DNA of 64,000 nt from Bemisia tabaci. Its lineage: Eukaryota; Arthropoda; Insecta; Hemiptera; Aleyrodidae. Made by a program: the position numbers and the translations under genes. The notes beneath the pieces are model-generated. The model did not search any database. It was given only the letters and a program-made list of their open reading frames with translations, and was not told where the DNA came from. Below are positions 1-10,500 of this stretch, piece by piece; within the stretch, counting starts at the first letter, position 1, and the number at the start of each line of letters is the position of its first letter. Location of the stretch: NCBI RefSeq assembly GCF_918797505.1, contig NC_092796.1, positions 56,388,851-56,452,850 of the forward strand, written 5' to 3'.

Positions 1-966
1 GATTCGAATTCTCAAATAATCGCAATAATCGCATACGAAAAGTTTCGAAAATTCGAATAATCGCATTCGAATTCGATATTCCTCCATCCCTAAGATGAGG
101 CCTAAAATACTTCCCTAGCTGCAAGATCACTCATCAAATGATAGCACAGATGATGGTCGGAGTTCATTGACGCAACTTGTTAGCACATACAATTGCAATG
201 ATGCAAAGTTCTTCAGAACATTTCAAAGGATTTCAGAACTTTCAAAGGACTACAGAACATTTCAAAGGACTTGAACATTTCTTTTCATTGAAGAAGGGAG
301 GGAGGGATGTCCTTCTCTTATGTGCAGTTTTGAGTTTCATTATTGATTCCGCAATATTACTCCAAGATTAACTGCAGATTGCTTTGAAATGTATCATGTG
401 AACACCCCCTTCTACGTCAGTGGGCCAAAGATTCATCTTGAGAGATAAACATTCCTTAAGTTGAAAAATTTTAGAGAGTTCTCTGATATTTCGAACGGCC
501 AGGAGTGTACTGAGAGCTCATCCAATGTTTATAATTAAGGGTTGTGTGATCTCCATTGCAGTAATGCCATGTGAATTGTAGTCTGAGAGCCTGACGATTT
601 AAAGTGACGAACTCTTGACACACATTTTGACCACTTCGATCTGCATGTGACACAAGAAATGGTTGTCTACCACATAATGACACATACTACAATGTGGTAG
701 ATGACCATTTTCCGTGTCAGTGCGTGTAAGGCTATTGATTTAAGTAATAATTAAAACTTGTGTCACAAGTTTGTCACTAAATATTGTCTGGCTCTTGGAC
801 TATCGTATGTGATGCTATGAGGGTGGTTTCAGTGCCTTCAAGCATAAGATTGAGTCATCGCTTCGCAAAAATTCTGATTCACATTATTCAGCTTTACAAC
901 GTATACGTAACGTACGTAACTAACGTGTACGTAAAGAAAGAGTTGAAAATAAAAAAGGGTAGTCAC
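1..966. other. Left flank without recognised exon
   Basis: No coding exon is recognised here on either strand. The next MCM6 exon (expected to encode a YPYLC-like motif) is not found, so the body of that gene lies beyond the left edge and this stretch is MCM6 intron 2. The first 90 bases are an imperfect repeat of TTCGAAT and AATCGCA words. A 70-nt hairpin is at 649-718. Confidence 0.6.
649..718. repeat. 70-nt imperfect hairpin, MITE remnant or pre-miRNA-like
   Basis: Two arms of about 27 nt (649-675 and 692-718) pair with only a few mismatches and leave a loop of about 16 nt. The arms share GACAC at the outer ends and CTACCACAT near the loop. Size and pairing resemble an animal pre-miRNA, but a short inverted-repeat transposon gives the same picture. 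No miRNA family is recognised. Confidence 0.4.
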
Positions 967-2075
967 CTAAAATACTCCTCTATGATTGTTGCAGAGAGAT
1001 TTTGATTGTACTTTTCAACGTCTTCAAAGCTGACTTCCATCGTATTTCTTTCCTCATTCTTGAGCTCTTTTGCTCCATCCAGGTACTTGACGACACCATC
1101 CTCTCGAAATCTGAAATGACCCAGAACAATGTTAGAAGTCTTTGTTTCCAGTAATGGAGGCAAGCTTGCTACCTCGCCCTTGTGTTGGTAAAAAAACGGC
1201 AGTTCCACTATTTATTTAAGATTCAAGAAACTTGGAAATTAGCAAAAATAAAATACAACAGCCAAGTTCTGTCAAAACAACTTCAATGTATGTGCCTCAT
1301 CAAAGTAAACTTACTTGATACAGATTGTAAATCTGTATAAAACCAATTACTAACCACAAACCAACGGTCACCTCACCCTTTGGAGAAGTAGAACTTTCAG
1401 TTAAAGTATTTAGCATTCAGTTGTCACACAAGCAAGTCATGGGGTAATCCAAGCAGTCTCAAACAACGTTAACCATTAGGATAGGGTAATTATGTTCCCT
1501 GACAGTTCCAAACAGCTTATTAAAGGGCTTCTTTCTAACCCATTAAACACATGGAACACAATGGATCAGGTTACCAGCGGTTCGGCTCTGAGTAAAGATT
1601 GCACTTAACTGCTAGATGGCCACCTCAGAAGAGCAATCCAAGTGTTCCACTGGAACGAACTGAGCCTTGACAAAACACTGCGATAAAAATGTAACAATTC
1701 GACATGATCCTGTACGTTACCAAGGCAGTACACCTTAAGCAAGGTTAGGTGACTCCCAGCATTTCTGATCGACCAGTTATGCGATAAAGTTTTGCACCTT
1801 GGGGCCTACATAATTGAGCCCTTGATGATGGACGACTGCTGAAATGATTCTCATAAGGCAATTGGCACTCATGATACCTGTTTAATTACATGGTTTCGAA
1901 TGATAAATAAAAAATAAGGGTAATGATTACCCGTCGCTTGTGATAGGAACAGGGTGATTCTACCCAACAGGTCGATTACTTACTCCTCGAGAAAATCTTG
2001 GAATATCTTCTGACAGTGAACCCCAACATCATCCTTGACCTTTTCTTTTAGATTTGCATCAGCCCTAACATCCAT
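967..2075 (-). CDS. Mcm6: DNA replication licensing factor MCM6, first two coding exons (partial)
   Basis: MCM6 is a subunit of the hexameric MCM2-7 helicase that is loaded at replication origins. Exon 1 is 2075-1984 (ATG at 2075-2073) and exon 2 is 1110-967. Both have GT-AG borders and join in phase to give 78 residues plus a split codon. The protein starts MDVRADANLKEKVKDDVG and continues CQKIFQDFLEEFREDG, then ERNTMEVSFEDVEKYNQNL and EEYFR. This matches the family N-terminus (human CQKLFLDFLEEF, ERNTLVVSFVDLEQFNQQL, EEFYRVYPYLC). The zinc motif and the AAA+ ATPase are outside the window. The identification rests on this N-terminal block only, but the match is colinear and specific to MCM6 rather than other MCM paralogues. 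An E2F-type site lies upstream. Confidence 0.88.
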
Positions 2076-2368
2076 GGCGAAAAGAAATCACTAAGAATTT
2101 GCAAACAAACCACTTGTTGGTCACTGGTACAACAACCAACTCCACTTCAACTGAGAAGTTGCTAAGTTTCTAGGTATGATAAAAATGCACTTGGTGAAAT
2201 CAAGAGGGAAATTAGGTATAGTAGTTACAACGGATGTTACTAACGTTATTAAACTTCAATAATTAAGCTTCATAGTTGTAAAAAGTGATGTAGCAAAGCA
2301 TGGCGTTCCGATAACACATGTCGACAACTATCATGGCTGACAGTGACATGCAATGATAACAAAGATAA

Positions 2369-2379
2369 GCGCGCCAAAA
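2369..2379 (-). promoter_or_regulatory. E2F-type site upstream of MCM6
   Basis: On the minus strand this reads TTTTGGCGCGC, which contains the E2F consensus TTTSSCGC. It lies about 295 bp upstream of the MCM6 start codon. MCM genes are known E2F targets, so the placement is plausible. The transcription start cannot be seen directly. Confidence 0.55.
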
Positions 2380-2765
2380 TCACACAAGGGTACAAGGGTG
2401 CCACTGTAATAAAAAATTGGAGCCATGCGTGCACTGATATAGCATTTTAGATTTTAGAGGGGCTTCTAGGCTGATGAAGAAACACATTCGGAAACAAGAA
2501 ATAGAAAAATTTAGATCTCCTCATGCTAATCTAATAATACTGCAACATACGTGGTAGAAATAATGCGGTAATATCAGAAATTCAAAGGTTGTTACCTCGG
2601 TGCTCCCTGCTACAAATGAGCGGAAAAACTTGACCAATCAACGGCAAGCGGATAAGCGGATCTTTTTGAAATCCTGGCGATAAATTCAAATAAAAGAGCG
2701 GGAACCTACAATTGCGAACGTTTCTTACTTTCTCTTTTTTCCCCTGAAGAAGTGTATACTTTTTC

Positions 2766-3079
2766 AAGGTGATTCGTCAAGGTTTCTGATGCGGTCAAAC
2801 TGGCATGGGATATGTCGTATCGCTTATGTCAAAAATCTCGCAGATTTTGAATTTTTAGCCAAAAAAAGGACGATAGCCCTTGCGCATTCGATTGCGATGA
2901 TTCCTCGTATGATTCTTGGGCTATCGTCCTTTTTTTGGCTAAAAATTCAAAATCTGCTGAGATTTTTGCGATGCGACAGCTCATACATATATCATGTATG
3001 ACATGACAGAACACATCCAGTACATGTATGACAGAACATATCCAGTTCGACCACGTCAGAAACCTTGACGAATCACCTT
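2766..3079. repeat. 314-bp inverted-repeat element (MITE)
   Basis: The ends are 24-bp terminal inverted repeats starting AAGGTGATTCGTCAAGG. The centre has a second, nearly perfect inverted pair of about 42 bp (2838-2880 with 2919-2962) containing GGACGATAGCCC. The whole element can fold on itself. No target duplication is clear. A fragment of the same family (CGACCACGTCA...AATCACCTT) lies near 21750-21783. Confidence 0.75.
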
Positions 3080-3096
3080 AAAATTAACTCATATTG

Positions 3097-3330
3097 ACGG
3101 TGTAAGTCCGCACCAAGTATCTCGGTTTGCGACGTCGCAGACTTCCTGTCATACTTCATTTTTTAAACGGAAAACTACTCAACGGCAATTCTTTATAACT
3201 GCCATGATTTTTCTTCTCTATGAGAAGAAAATTCTGCTAAAACTTCAAGGAATAATGTCAATTTGTTCTCCTTTAAAAAATAATATAGAGGCGGAGATTT
3301 TCACACACCGCAAACGAGATACGTAGTTTC
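3097..3330. repeat. Degenerate copy of the abundant GGTGAAACTGC element
   Basis: Internal words shared with the other copies are ATCTCGGTTTGCG, GCAGACTTCCTGTCATACTT, and TTTTTCTTCTCTATG. The terminal GGTGAAACTGC is lost at both ends. The best-preserved copies are at 10660-10899, 15913-16185 and 41862-42112. Confidence 0.55.
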
Positions 3331-3743
3331 GTGGTTGCAGACTTAGGCCGTCGATGTACCTTGTTTTATAGATGCCGATATTGGCCGATATTGTTACGCG
3401 GATACATAGAGAAGGAAAAGCGCGGGATAAGCGTCAGAAGCGCTAGGCGTTATATGGCGGCAGACACAAACCAAAAAAGAATGACGGAGGAGAAAAAAAA
3501 AGGTGAATTTAAAACAAAAGAGTGAAAGAAGCGAGGAACATAAAAATTACTAAAAAAAGAAAGAATATAGAGGTGCAATGAAAAAGAAATTGAGAAAAAA
3601 AATGAAACACCCCCGAAAGCAAGGCCTTAAATGGAGAGCGAGGCTCAGCTTATTTTGGTGCATACGCTGTTTTGTCGTCTATCTCTCCAGCACTCATTGA
3701 TCAGATGTGGCTTTTTCTCGGGGCTCGCAGTCAAAAAAGAAGC

Positions 3744-3908
3744 CAGTGGCGTGGCGTAAATTGCGATGTATCGATTGTTATGCCATTTAAACCTATGGTA
3801 AAGAATCGATTATTAAAGTGTTCGCTGCGAACACCCTGTTTATCGATTTTTTTCCATAGGTTTAAATGGCATATCAATCGATATATCGCAAAGCACGCCA
3901 CGCCACTG
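3744..3908. repeat. 165-bp hAT-type MITE, copy 1
   Basis: The terminal inverted repeats are CAGTGGCGTGGCG and its complement. The inner part is also palindromic (AAACCTATGG, TCGATTG, TTCGCTGCGAACA). It is flanked by a 7-bp direct repeat AAGAAGC. A second 165-bp copy with a perfect 8-bp target duplication is at 51222-51386. The CAGTGGCG terminus and 8-bp duplication are typical of hAT elements. Confidence 0.85.
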
Positions 3909-4475
3909 AAGAAGCATATCAATAAAATTTGTTGGGTACCTCCATATTTGCTTACTTGCGCCGTATAACCACTTTCCAGGGTTGAAACTTCAATTATTTA
4001 GCAAAGCGATAATATCCAATTTTGCGTAAAAATTAATGAAATTAAATTTCCAACATGTGCTGAGCAGTTTCTATTGGTTCTGGTGGGTCAAAGTTTCATG
4101 CCACTATTTGCATTATGAATGCTGCCACAAGCGACTGAGGTGAATATTGTTTCGAAAATTGGCAACAGGTCCGGCGAACTTTGACAGTGGGGTCTCTCGT
4201 CGAAATGTATCGATTTATTTGTCTTAAAATTTTGAATCGCTGGACAAGAAATTTTTTTCGAAAGGGTGTGCTTTGCACCAGATGATGTAGAGTTTTTTTC
4301 CTGCTGGTTTTATGGCTTCGTATCTAGCACATTCAGCCAACTTTAGACTATGTTTATTGTCCGTAGACATCGAGGGATTTAGGCGCATCCATGCTCGAGG
4401 TTTTTCACATTTTCAGGGATTAGGGCCGAGTAGAATCTGTTTCAGCAGATTTACTCGTCAATTCCGTGAAAATTA

Positions 4476-4546
4476 GACGCCACCACCGGGATTTGAACCC
4501 GGGACCTATTGACCTAGAGTCAGACGTGCTGACCACTACTGCCGTG
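4476..4546 (-). repeat. tRNA-like sequence (SINE head or tRNA pseudogene)
   Basis: On the minus strand the sequence has a B-box GGTTCAAATCC within CCCGGGTTCAAATCCCGG, and an A-box-like TAGTGGTCAGCACG at the expected distance. The 7-bp acceptor stem does not pair, so a working tRNA is unlikely. Its 5' end (GCACGGCAG) coincides with the terminal repeat of the MITE at 4539-4791. Confidence 0.55.
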
Positions 4547-4791
4547 CTAAGGAAGAACGCCGTATGAACATTCAAGAGTTGCCAAATTTCCTTCGATAAA
4601 ATGTTTATTTTTGCGGAATGTTATGAATAGTTTTCCTTGAGATTTTCAGGAACTTAAGGTAAAATTGCGAACAAAATCAGCTGAAAAATTGGAAGGGAAA
4701 TATTCATTAGTTTACCAGGAAATTAGCGTTTTATCAAATGAAATTTGGCAACGCCTGAAGGTTCATACGGCGTTTTTCCTTAGCACGGCAG
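4539..4791. repeat. 253-bp MITE with CTGCCGTGCTAAGG ends
   Basis: The terminal inverted repeats extend over about 50 bp (4539-4592 with 4740-4791) and share CTGCCGTGCTAAGG, CGCCGTATGAAC and TTGCCAAATTTC. ACTA flanks both sides. Related, more diverged copies are at 24286-24629 and 43754-44000. Confidence 0.75.
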
Positions 4792-5655
4792 ACTAAGCCA
4801 ACCTGGCCGGCAATGATGTAGAATCATCCCCTCTGAGTCACGGTGTAGGTATCTCACCCCCCCCCCCCCCCTACATTGAGGTACATTTTGCCGAACTCAT
4901 CGTGAGTCACGAATATAATCTAAATTGAAAAGCGCATGTAGGTAAGTTTTCTACTTTTTGTCAACTCGTGACGTTCATGCAAGTGCCTACCCGCACTCGC
5001 ACAGGAAATTTTTATAGCTCTTTCGTTTCGGGATCGAGAGCGTTCAAATAAAAACATCAGCGGACACGTGGTAAAATTTACTCGCCCATAGACGCAACTG
5101 CCGGCAATTAGACAGAATATAACGACACTAATTGATTAAAGTCAATAATTGCAAAACCGCAGGTGGCGATATCCAAAAATTTAATAGCCCCACCCGATTG
5201 TGTCAGCGTTGAGTTTCTTCTACTTTAAAATATTATAAGCACCGCGGAAAAACCGTGAAAAAATAGAAAAACAACTACATAAAAATAAAGGGAAAGGAAC
5301 TAAGATATTCCCTGTATCGAGCGGGGACTTTTGGATCATGCATTCGTTTGTATTTGACCGCCCCAAAAACGGACCGAACCAACATCGACGAAATATCAAA
5401 CACCATCAACACGGTAATTGAGGAAAAAGTGGAACGAAACCACGCAAATAAATTGCTGGGCGGAGAGCAATGTTTACACTATGAAATAAACATAGGAGAC
5501 TCTAATTCATCGACGCACCTGACCGAGGTTATAAGAACGACCGGATCGCCCTTTCGGCGACTGGTTCTCGACTTTCAGACCACCTCGCACTACTCCTCAC
5601 CCAGTTCCCTCGTGATAGTGTTCATTCCCTCCAAGTGAATCAAACCGGACGCGCG

Positions 5656-5874
5656 ATGCTCCTGTTGAAACTCAACCCTCTCGTGATCATAGCATCCCTG
5701 TTGGTGTTCCTCGCTTTGGTCGGCCTCTCCACCTCGCTTCCGACGGAGAGGAACGACGCGCCGATGACCAAACACGCGGAAAACGCGCTCCATAGCGTCG
5801 GAGAGGGCGGTCAAGCAGCAGTCAATGGGGCGGCTAGGGCCACCAATGGGGTCATCGGCACCGTTGTGCGGTGA
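5656..5874 (+). CDS. Small predicted secreted peptide, 72 aa, unknown family
   Basis: This is an open frame with ATG at 5656 and TGA at 5872. The first 30 residues look like a signal peptide: MLLLKLNPL followed by a long hydrophobic run (VIIASLLVFLALVGL), then a plausible cleavage region around STSLP. The mature part would be about 42 residues, rich in Ala, Gly and Asn, with no cysteine and a C-terminal Arg. Codon third positions are strongly G/C, unlike the surrounding DNA, which suggests real coding use. An AATAAA signal follows 123 bp downstream. The stretch 5338-5655 has similar composition and may be 5' UTR; it contains a 27-codon frame starting at 5338. I do not recognise the family. 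Secretion is inferred from the N-terminus only. Confidence 0.6.
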   Translation: MLLLKLNPLVIIASLLVFLALVGLSTSLPTERNDAPMTKHAENALHSVGEGGQAAVNGAARATNGVIGTVVR

Positions 5875-5996
5875 AATCCTTGGCAGAGTCAGAGTCCGAT
5901 AGTCATCCAGCACAGAGATCGGATGGCTACATGATCAGCCTCACTTCGTCAAGTTGAAATTTCTCTGTTTTTTCCACACACAAAAAAAATTATAAA

Positions 5997-6002
5997 AATA
6001 AA
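5997..6002 (+). terminator. Poly(A) signal of the small-peptide gene
   Basis: AATAAA lies 123 bp after the stop codon at 5874, in an A-rich stretch. A second AATAAA-like cluster near 6486 lies in unrelated AT-rich DNA. Confidence 0.5.
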
Positions 6003-6337
6003 AGGTATTTTGTACCCAGTCGATGTTGCGAGTTTTTTTCTTCCTGCCCCATTCATGAACCCCTTGCCCCCGCCCTAGGTGCAACGAATCCGAAGAGAGC
6101 GGTTTACGTGCAAAAAAAATTATGTATAAAGAAAAGAAAAAAACCTTTCTAAACTGAAATTTAGGAAGTTTAACTGCGGGTGTCTTAGACTAATCGAGTG
6201 GTAAAAATAAAAGGATTTCCAGCACTTCGCTTTTTTTAAAACTGTCTATTACGACCGTAGGGAGAGAAATTAATTCCAACTTCCAACCCGTTAATCCGCC
6301 TTCAATTTCATTGCATACCATTGAACATACACTACAA

Positions 6338-6959
6338 TATTAGCGACAGAGCACAGGGGAGAATTTCATGAGCTGCCCTGCGCCGCACCGTCTGCAGCGC
6401 GCACGACCCGCCTTTCATTATTACACTTCATCTAGCGTTGAGAGTTCACTAATTACTTCACACGACTAGTGTACAATTTTAAAAGAATAAAATAAAAAAA
6501 AATAAAAAATTTACACGATACACGAGTTTCTCCGCCAGGGATGAGCTCTCCCCGCAAAAAATCGTTTACCACCCGCCCGTCGGGAACGCTGCGGCGTGCT
6601 GCCAGCGCGAAACGCGCACTTGACGCCTACAAACCTAAAGGGCTACTTCACGCATTGCGCAATGCTTGAAGTATCCCCTTAGGTTTGTAGGCGTCAGTAC
6701 GCGTTCCGAGCTGGCAGCACACCGCGCCGCGCCGCAGCGTGCCATAAACTTGCCTACAATTTATACGTCAGGGTGTCAAAATGTAGGTAATTTGACATCA
6801 AATTCGAAATTAGCGACTCTAAAAACATTTGATGCGAAACTTTCGTGTCTTTCAGTCATTGTCCGACTTATTTCTTCCTATTCTTGAGTTTTGGATCATA
6901 GTGCGCCGCGGGCGGCGACTCAAGAAATTCTCCCCTGTGCTCATCGTACCTAATATTAG
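6338..6959. repeat. GC-rich nested palindrome upstream of HAX1
   Basis: An outer inverted pair (about 6338-6372 with 6925-6959; core GCACAGGGGAGAATTT) encloses a strong inner palindrome (6585-6744). The inner arms share GACGCCTACAAACCTAAAG and GCTGCGGCG-type words. Repeated GCGCCGCGCCGC motifs lie on the right side. Parts recur as direct repeats just downstream: CCTTCAATTTCATTGCATAC at 6299 and again at 7294, and a TCTGATTGG-CGCGGCT block near 6995 and again near 7370. Confidence 0.7.
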
Positions 6960-7514
6960 CGCCGCGCCGCGCATAAACATTTGCGCGCTTTTTTCTGATT
7001 GGCCGCGGCTGAAAGGGTAGAATCTCATCTCAGGGAAAAAAAGGAAACACTGCAAGGTTTCATTCAACACTTTATTAAATTACTGAAAATGGTTGCAAAT
7101 TGTCTATCGAAATTTTTTGTGAATAGTCTTCTTGTAAGTCGATGATTCGTTTTTGTTTCCACGTATACCGGTATCAATATGTAAAAAGCAAGCTGTCAGA
7201 TGAAACTTTGAAACATTGCACTACTGCAAAACATGAGCAATGCTTGGCAAGTTTGTCAACTTACATATTTTGCAAACTAGCTTCCGTCGATGTGCCTTCA
7301 ATTTCATTGCATACCATTGAACATGCACTGCAGTAAGTTCTGCTTCGCGCATGAGCAATCGCGCACTTTTCTCTGATTGGTCGCGGCTTAAGCTTCATGG
7401 ATTGCATCATGTTTTGTTATGGTGGTGTACGATGCGAATGAATCTGAACTTGTGACTTGTCCCATACTTATACTTCTTTATCGGATTCACAGCGTATCAG
7501 TTTCATAGTTCATC

Positions 7515-10500
7515 ATGACTTCTTTTCACGACTTTCTTCGTGGTGTATTTGGATTGAACAGACATAACTCTGATCAAAATCAACCAAAGTAAGTCACAAA
7601 CTTTATTTTCGATTCAAACCTAACCTAAAATGTAGGTAATAGGATTATTCTTCGGAAACTTCTAGCAACTTCCTCCGTATTCTTTTTCCATTATAAGGCC
7701 AATGTCATAATATGAGGTTTTTTACTAATTCTTTTATTTTTTCTACGAGCATGGCAGAATAAACCTTTGTCAATCCGAGATTAGTTAATAAGGAAGATGA
7801 TGCGATATGCCAAAAACGTTGCCTTCCTCATGAAGGCTGGATGAGGGCAATTCTGTACCTATCCACTGAGTGGGTGGATTGCAGCATGCTGATTATTAAA
7901 ATTGATAGACGAAGCGGTAGACAAGTTAAAAATGGAGCAATTATATTGATTGAAAGGGTGGCTCTTTCAGAACAAGTGGGATAATAATGGATTAAGTACC
8001 TACAACATCTCATGTGGGTTGCCGTTAGTTAGTCTATTACTCACCTTCATCCTCCGTTGACACCTCCTGCTACCACCTAATAAATCGCCTCATTTTCCCT
8101 CTGGCCTCCTTGTCCGTTGCTTTGTATATTAATTTCAATGATCAATCCTCAGTAGAAAGTCATTGGAGCTATCACCTCAATGTATAACTTTCCCAGAGCA
8201 GGATTGGCACATTATGTAACAGCTCCAAACCCTGTATCTCGGGGTTAGTTAACATAACCAACTTTTTTACGGACACAAATTGCTTAATTAGCATGTCGAG
8301 ATCACAAATAACCTGGGCCAGATTTAGTGGGGGTCCAAATGGGCCATGGCAAATTTTGCAATTTTTTAAACAGAGATATACTTAGATATAAAGAAAAATT
8401 CAGAGTCAGAAAAAAAAATTATGAATGAGTTAAGGCCCATTTGGACCCCCACTAAATCTGGCCCCGGTTATTTGTGATCTCGACATGCTAATTAAGCAAT
8501 TTGTGTCTGTAAAAAATGGTCTGTAAAAAACTTTCGCTCGTGTGGACAGGGCTTCCAAAGAAAATGCGTTCAACACGAGTAAACACGACATGTGCACCCC
8601 CCCCTCCCCTCTGGGACGTCCATTTGATGGTCCTCATTGATCATCTTTATTAAAATGGATGAGAAAGGAGCAGGAAAATGCAGGCGGATTATAGGTGGCA
8701 AATAGGTAAATCCGGCCCTGCAAATAACTTGATTTTTCTAAGATTATCAGTAGGTAACATTTCCTTGGCTCTTAACTATTGATATCATTTTATTACAGCT
8801 CTTCATATTATAATGCTTGAATTCACACACACATTGATTTTTTTTTTTTTATGAAGTACATCTTGTAATTAAGTTGTATTTTTTTCTCTAGTAGATCTGA
8901 AAGTGGTGTACCAAGCGATTTCACAAATTCTCTATGGCAGAATCAGGAAGATGATGTCACTGAAGAGCAACTCAGGTTTGATTTTAATTTTGTATTGCAC
9001 CCATGGCCATCAAAATAGGTACTAAGAATTACCGTTGAGTCAGTGCCAGGCCTGCCACATCCCATCTCGGGCCCTGGTACCAATTCTAAGGTCCGGGCTC
9101 CATGAATGCCCCCCCTCCCCCTGCCTCCATACTACCAAAAAAACGATTTCTATATCATGAAAATCAATAAAGTTAGAATAAAGATACAGTAATTAAAGTA
9201 AATAAATGTTCGATAATTTTAAGGAGAGAAGTTTATTCACATTCAACCAAAAAATTTATGCACTAAAAATCTTGAAAGTAGATAGAAATCTTCAAAGCAG
9301 TAAAAATAATTTACAGTGCCCCAGCGTGTTTTTGAAAATTTATTGACCCTCTGCGAAATTTTCAGGGTAAATTTTTCACTTTTCCTTACGAGACCATGGT
9401 TAAGTATATGTCTATTCCAAGTAGTGTGTCTGCGGCAGCACGGGCCCCAGCACCAGGAACTCATTATCCTCACCCTTGTGGCAGACCTGGGCAGTGCATT
9501 TTTATATTCATAGTAACTCACTAGGAGTTCGTGATGCTCATATTACCATTTTTCCATAACTTAACCGAACTTTGGAAATTTATTTACTCTGCAGTATGAT
9601 TCTGCAGATCATTTTGAGTAAAAAACTGCCCCTTTCAATAACTTTGCAATGAAAGTCACATAGTAAATGTGTAGACCTTTTGGGGTTAAAAGAGAAGAAA
9701 TCCCCTCCAAGTATCTTGTTTTCATAGCAGAAATATGTGAGACTTCCGTGTTTGTGTGAGCAGCCCGGAGACAACTAGTGGATTTTGGTTTTGCTCCTGA
9801 AGTTTCAAGAATCACACAGTTAAGTGCTGTGTTCAAAAAGTGAAGTATAATGGGGAGTCCATAACTGCAACCGAGGTACAAGTTTTTCTAGTTTAGTCAT
9901 CAATATTAACCTATATCAAAATTAATCATAAATAATATAAATATTTATTTGTCAAAGTGTGTGTGCAAGTATGCGAAGAGAGAGGAAGAGGGCTCTAAAT
10001 TCTGATTTTTTTGTGGTTTAAGAGGCCTAAGCATCCAAATGTTTTGGTTTCTCGCAAGAAGGAAAAATAGAGGCTCTGCAACTTGTGCATATGCAACTGG
10101 GCTAATTGCGTGATACAGGTGAACACTTTGAGAACATGGAAAAATAGGGGAAGGCTATCAGATGGTCATGATGTTTTAATTTTTTGACATTTTTGAGGTG
10201 GAAAAGCTAGTTGTGTGGGAAATGAGTTGAAATCATTTTTGGTGGTCTGAAAGGATAAAGTAATGATAAAATTAGCCGAAATTGGAGTAAAACCTTCTTA
10301 TTTTGGGAGGAAAACTTGAAACCCTCTCAAACCTGAAGAAAGTACCTAAAAATAATTCGTCCATGAACAGTAACATCTGTTTCTTCCAATATTAAGTGTG
10401 GAATGAATATCACCCTCATAATCTCTTTTCTGTCCTCTCACTCTTTGTAGCTTTGCATTATTTTTGATCAATGTCTGAACCTGATTATTTTAATATTCAT

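Larger units (their letters stand above)
2076..5655. other. Spacer between MCM6 and the small-peptide gene
   Basis: The first few hundred bases are likely the MCM6 5' UTR and promoter. The rest is mostly repeats: a 314-bp inverted-repeat element, a degenerate copy of the abundant GGTGAAACTGC family, a hAT-type MITE, a tRNA-like sequence with an adjoining MITE, and a run of 15 C at 4857-4871. From about 5200 the base composition becomes GC-richer as the peptide gene approaches. A candidate TATA-like word (TATTATAAG) lies near 5230, too far upstream to assign confidently. Confidence 0.5.

Noticed and set aside
5590..5913. 107-codon open frame on the minus strand over the small-peptide gene
   Set aside because: It is the complement of the GC-biased plus-strand gene; its composition follows from that codon bias and it has no family match or poly(A) signal.
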